NCBI RefSeq assembly: GCF_001039355.2
Contig: NW_019775881.1
Location: forward strand, 116,824-180,823
Length of the DNA stretch: 64,000 nucleotides
Reading direction: 5' to 3'
Origin: Lingula anatina
Taxonomy: Eukaryota; Brachiopoda; Lingulata; Lingulida; Lingulidae
Positions 60,001 through 64,000 of this stretch are shown here, one piece after another (within the stretch, counting starts at the first letter, position 1; each line of letters starts with the position of its first letter). The position numbers and the translations under genes were made by a program. The notes below the pieces were generated by a model that was not told the origin of the DNA, searched no databases, and saw nothing but the letters and a program-made list of their open reading frames with translations.

Positions 60001-61640
60001 AGTAAGTTATTTTACAACTGTCTCTTTAGTTTAAAATGTATATGTAGGGGTATTGAAGAAACACTCCGAAACAATCATAATTGTAGCTCCCTGCTCGAAG
60101 TTGACACTCATACATTCCTATGGCATTGGCAGATAATTTGGATTTTCTCAAAATACACAATAATATGTGCATGTTAACCATCAGATACATATACATATTA
60201 TGGGGATTTTAAGGATGCAGAAACCACTGAGGAAAAAAAAACTTTATCCTAGATTGTCTACGTTACCCTCCAAACCCAGGGTTTGCAACCTGATTACTAC
60301 CCGTGCTTGCTGTGGATGAAACTTTAGATTGTTGTTTTGAAGAAATTGTTGTCTCAAATATGCCAAAACTAATCTATTTCTGTGGCAAGTCTTATTAGAT
60401 GTGTTGTTTCTGTTCTTGGGATAAATCCTATCATTCACTTGTTGCAGATATACATGTAAGCTTGTGATATACGATGATTACATTTTACAACAATTTCCTT
60501 TTTCAGAAGGATATGATATTGTATGTGACATCTGTGGAAAAAAATTGAAGCAAGGCTCTCTGAAAACACACCTGAAGGTCCACAAAGATACATATGATTT
60601 TCATTGCCCATATTGCAGCTTTAAAACACGGGTAAATATTTTTATATTGGGGTTCTTTTGTTTATACATAGATAGTGATACTCTTGGTTCTTATTGCCGA
60701 TGTTATGAAAACTAAGTCGGTGATTGATAGACCTATCTTCAGGGATGTACCAAGTCCATAGCCAGGGGAGGTTCAGGTGATTGTACAAACTGCCCTTTTT
60801 GCTGGGAAAAGGTCCCCTCTGGGTAAAAGTTTATCTAGGAAGATGAAGGTTTCATGGTCCACTTTTTCAGAGGAAGATGGCTGTTGGCCTCGGTGCATTC
60901 TAATTTGGCTCTTTGCCATTCCTTTGCACCTGAGAGTGCATTTTCTTGGAGTGCATGACTCAATTTTTTCACAAAAGAAAATTTAACATCAGTACTATGA
61001 AATAGCCATGTATGAAGACATTTTTTTTTTTTTTTTTTGAAAAGTTGTTATTCTTTGATTTTTGATATTCTTTGACCCAGGCAGTGACATACTTGTGGGG
61101 TGGGGTTTCTGCATGGGGGTGACTTACTCTTGACAATGTGTCAAAATGGGCATGTGAGGCTTTATGATGGCTACTGTTTGACAGTGCCAATTTATTTCCT
61201 TTTTTGGACTTACCACATATAAAAACGAAACATCACATTTTGAAGTCAGTCAACATGCTGTCAGTCAAAATGGGGTCATATAGAATTTTCATTACATGTT
61301 GGGAAACCTGCGAAGGTTGGGAATAAATCTTTTATTTTTCTACTGACATATGCACACAGTACATGGAATAATATATAAATTAATATCCCATATGTGTATA
61401 GTTACATAATGGGTTTGATGACATGATTGTTTTATGACTTAAAAATTTTTTCTCTTTAAGCTGAAAAATGCGTTTGTCGAGCATGTCCGTTACCAGCACA
61501 AAGAAGTAGGGAAGAGGCCGTACAAGTGCAACTACTGTGACCACAGAACTAATTTGAAGTCAAATTGTGTAAAGCACATTAAAAATATCCATAAAGGAAA
61601 AAAACCGGTAGTTATTCACCTCAGTGGCAATGACCTGTAA
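57004..61640 (+). CDS. BTB/POZ multi-C2H2 zinc-finger protein, gene B
   Basis: Inverted paralogue of gene A with the same five-exon structure and phases: 57004-58661, 59053-59237, 59850-59969, 60507-60631, 61461-61640, giving 755 residues. The BTB domain is near 20-118 (NRYCDAIVHVG, VLDYMYGQEIHVP), followed by the same series of about 15 zinc fingers. Relative to A it lacks about 25 residues of the Ser/Asp-rich linker and has PEDP inserted. Exon 1 is about 95% identical to A, with a 462-base perfect stretch, while exons 2-5 differ more (about 80% by eye) and the introns do not align. The first donor is a weak AGGGG|GTAATA; reading through it meets TAA at once. Start ATG 57004 matches the paralogue. 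Both copies look intact and under constraint. Confidence 0.92.
57769..58230. repeat. 462-base identity tract shared with 52925-53386 (inverted)
   Basis: Exact partner of 52925-53386 on the opposite strand. The first differing base on the left is 57768 (A here, G in gene A) and on the right 58231 (A here, T in gene A). Confidence 0.85.
58811..58865. repeat. Second copy of the GTGTCTGTACATATAGCC repeat
   Basis: ACAGACAATGATGTGTCTG, then TACATATAGCCGTCATCTG and CCGCTGCC, matches the repeat at 24749-24824 apart from a degraded left arm. It lies in the first coding intron of gene B. Confidence 0.55.
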
Positions 61641-64000
61641 AGACTTCGCAAGTATTGAAATTGCTACTAGTTTCCAGCTTGTACTTGTTTCCCAGTGTGA
61701 CCTATAACAAATATATTACGATTTGCAAGAAGGGCACTGTAGATAATTGGGGGGAAAAAGTTGAGGGAAAGTGTTTTATTTTATCAGCCAATTTGATAGA
61801 TAAGGTATATTGTAAATATAACTAGTTTCATAACATTGGTTTTTATTATAACTAATTCAGAATAAAAATTAAATTTTTATGCATATGGAAATAATTCTTA
61901 GTCTTGTCATTCGTACAGTTAACAATTTAAGTGTATGTCTGTTAATTGGCATATTTGTAAATTGGCTAATTACAGTTCAATGTCATTCTTCTAAAAGGGA
62001 TGAGACACTAAGAAAATATAAACAATTTTTGTGGCAGTTAAGCTGTCAAATGGAGTGAAAGATGACAAAAATGTTGACCTAAAAATGATCCAGAAATGAA
62101 GAACCACTTAATATATTTTTCTTTTCTTTTTTAAGAGGGAGTGATAATATTTAAATACCCATAACATGTTGTTAGATTATATTATAAAAAAAAACATTTT
62201 TGTGCTACTGAAATTAAGGTAAAGGGGAGGAGGTATATTTAATCTAATATTAGCATTATGGGTTTCATTAGTGTCGTTCATTTGATCAAGGATGACAAAA
62301 AAGTATCATCAGTCATGATGTGTTAGATGCTAAAATTTCATTTACTATAAATCTGCAGAATTCAATGTATCACAGTTGAAAGATACTGTGTAAATTACCC
62401 ATGTACAAAAGTGGGTTTTAATTTAGAATAACTAGATTAGTGGAAGGTTAAGAAAGTCAGTTTCAATGTGAAATAACTGTGGACTTAAATTTCAGAAAAA
62501 GATCCACAGATAATTATAAAAAAGTAAAGTTGTTAAACATCTAACTTAAACATTAGTACATATATACAAGTTTAAAGAATTGACTATAAGTATATAGACT
62601 ATAAGTTTAAAGTAACGACTATTGCACCTTGATGAAGTAAAAGCATACAAATATAAGAAATTTTTGTCAAAGCTAGGCTTTACCAAAAAAGATACAAGTT
62701 TAAGGGTTTACCCTTATTAAAATCTAAAACTCAACTACTTATTTATTTAACAGGTGATATGAACATCTGATATTAAAATAAATAAAGCAAGATATAATGA
62801 TATTTCAACAAATTGGCCCTCAATACTATGAAAAAATATAAACATGAGATAATATATCAATATATGGAATGTCACAAGCAAATTTTCTCAAGGAAAAGTG
62901 ATTTAAGGTAGGAGGCAAAATAAGTAAGGTAACAGATATTTATATATAAATTAAAATAGAGTATTCAAACCATAACTAAAAAGTAACTACACAGTTATGA
63001 TATATTCTGATTAACATAAGTTAACATTCTTTCAGAATTCCGTTGCTAAACAATTATACTGTTAAAGGTCGACTATCAAGCAACAAAACATTTTCCAAAT
63101 AAACACATAATTAAAAATTATTATAAAAGATGGTAATATTCAACTTGTATAGTGTTATGTTATTTAATATATGAAAAGGGGGACGCGTTGATCTTAGGCC
63201 AGTACAAAAAATTTATAATATGCCTGAAAAACACTATATCTATCAAATTGGTGATTAAGATTTTCTTATGGGAGTGTAATTTTCATCACTAATACATTTA
63301 TTGGAGGAAAATGTTGTTATCCTTGTCTTCAATGGCCTTCAAACAGTTTGCAGAGACAAAAGTAGCTTCCATTTACCAAGCACCAGAATCACATGCAAGC
63401 ACTCACTAAGTTTCTAGCATATTCCTGTACTTTACAATCAACTAAATTGTTTGAAGACCACATTTACGTGATTACCTGCAATGGGCACTTCATTAATTGT
63501 ATGCAATCAACTTATAATGGGCTTGGTATAGCAACAGAAAAATTTGTGACACAATTTGATCATAAAAATTTGGTGGAAAAACCTGGATAGGATACCTTGA
63601 ACGAATCACCTCTATCTCTCATGGAATGTTAAAATCTTCCCTGAACTATTTTCATCATGAATGTAAACTTATTGCTTGATTTTCATTGTAAAAAAGTGTT
63701 GTCAAAATATTTTTAATGCTTAAATATAAGGCATGTAAAAATGTCCATATAACTACTGTAACAGCTGCCTTCATGTTTACTGCAATGTTACACTACACAT
63801 ATCCTGTGAATGTTACAATGACACTGGAATGATATTAAAACTTGTATCACAGGGCTTAAACCTCATTATGTTTTGATAAGTCAAAAATTGTCTTATAAAT
63901 TGACATGTGACAATGTGATGAACCTGTAATTATAATCACATCACTTATTACTGTACAACAACAACAATAATAATATCTATTTATAGTTTAAATTCCAAAC
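61641..64000. other. 3' UTR of BTB-ZF gene B and downstream spacer
   Basis: The 3' UTR probably ends just after AATAAA at 61861-61866. From there to the window end the sequence is very AT-rich, with no supported exon on either strand. The only longer open frame (63393-63590) starts and ends without splice signals and resembles nothing known to me. Confidence 0.5.
61861..61866 (+). promoter_or_regulatory. Poly(A) signal, BTB-ZF gene B
   Basis: AATAAA 221 bases past the stop, in a block (TTCAGAATAAAAA ... TCTTAGTCTTGTCATT) also found in gene A's 3' UTR on the other strand. Confidence 0.7.

Noticed and set aside
63393-63590. 65-codon frame near the window end
   Set aside because: No splice context, no recognisable domain and AT-rich surroundings.

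Overview
The window is metazoan nuclear DNA. It is AT-rich, its genes have many small exons with GT-AG introns, and its introns and spacers hold microsatellites and small palindromic transposon-like elements. The gene set (a KASH-domain nesprin, PDCD2, AQR and two BTB zinc-finger genes) and the compact introns suggest an invertebrate, perhaps a lophotrochozoan such as a mollusc. That placement is an inference.

Layout. (1) 1-21775, + strand: the 3' part of a nesprin (SYNE1/2-type) gene. It has a spectrin-repeat exon, a 2.3 kb acidic Ser-rich exon, nine further exons and a C-terminal KASH domain (stop at 19974). A Ser/Tyr/Gly-rich open exon inside one intron (13758-14787) ends in exactly the phase needed to act as an alternative first exon of a short KASH isoform. 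(2) 22041-27723, + strand: PDCD2 present twice in tandem. The first copy lacks the last exon; the second is complete (361 aa). (3) 28657-46281, - strand: a complete AQR (Aquarius, spliceosomal intron-binding helicase) gene that I could join from 39 coding exons in one continuous frame (1462 aa). (4) 49603-54211 (-) and 57004-61640 (+): two complete, head-to-head, inverted paralogues encoding BTB/POZ multi-C2H2 proteins (776 and 755 aa). They share a 2.8 kb spacer and a 462-base stretch of perfect identity.

Two tandem duplications (3558-9156 and 22041-27544) have copies that differ by only a few percent plus small indels. A single N lies at both ends of the second copy in the first case, and between the copies in the second. 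This looks like two haplotypes placed side by side by the assembler, so the doubled nesprin exon and the doubled PDCD2 are probably not real copies.

The genes are functionally unrelated housekeeping or structural genes (nuclear envelope tether, ribosome assembly chaperone, spliceosome helicase) plus a recently shaped transcription-factor pair. No prokaryote-type operon, CRISPR array or rRNA was seen, and I could not support any tRNA or snoRNA. The best leads are the short-isoform nesprin exon, an in-phase intronic poly(A) terminal exon in AQR, the gene-converted inverted BTB-ZF pair, and an inverted-repeat element in an AQR intron that carries an exon-like segment.
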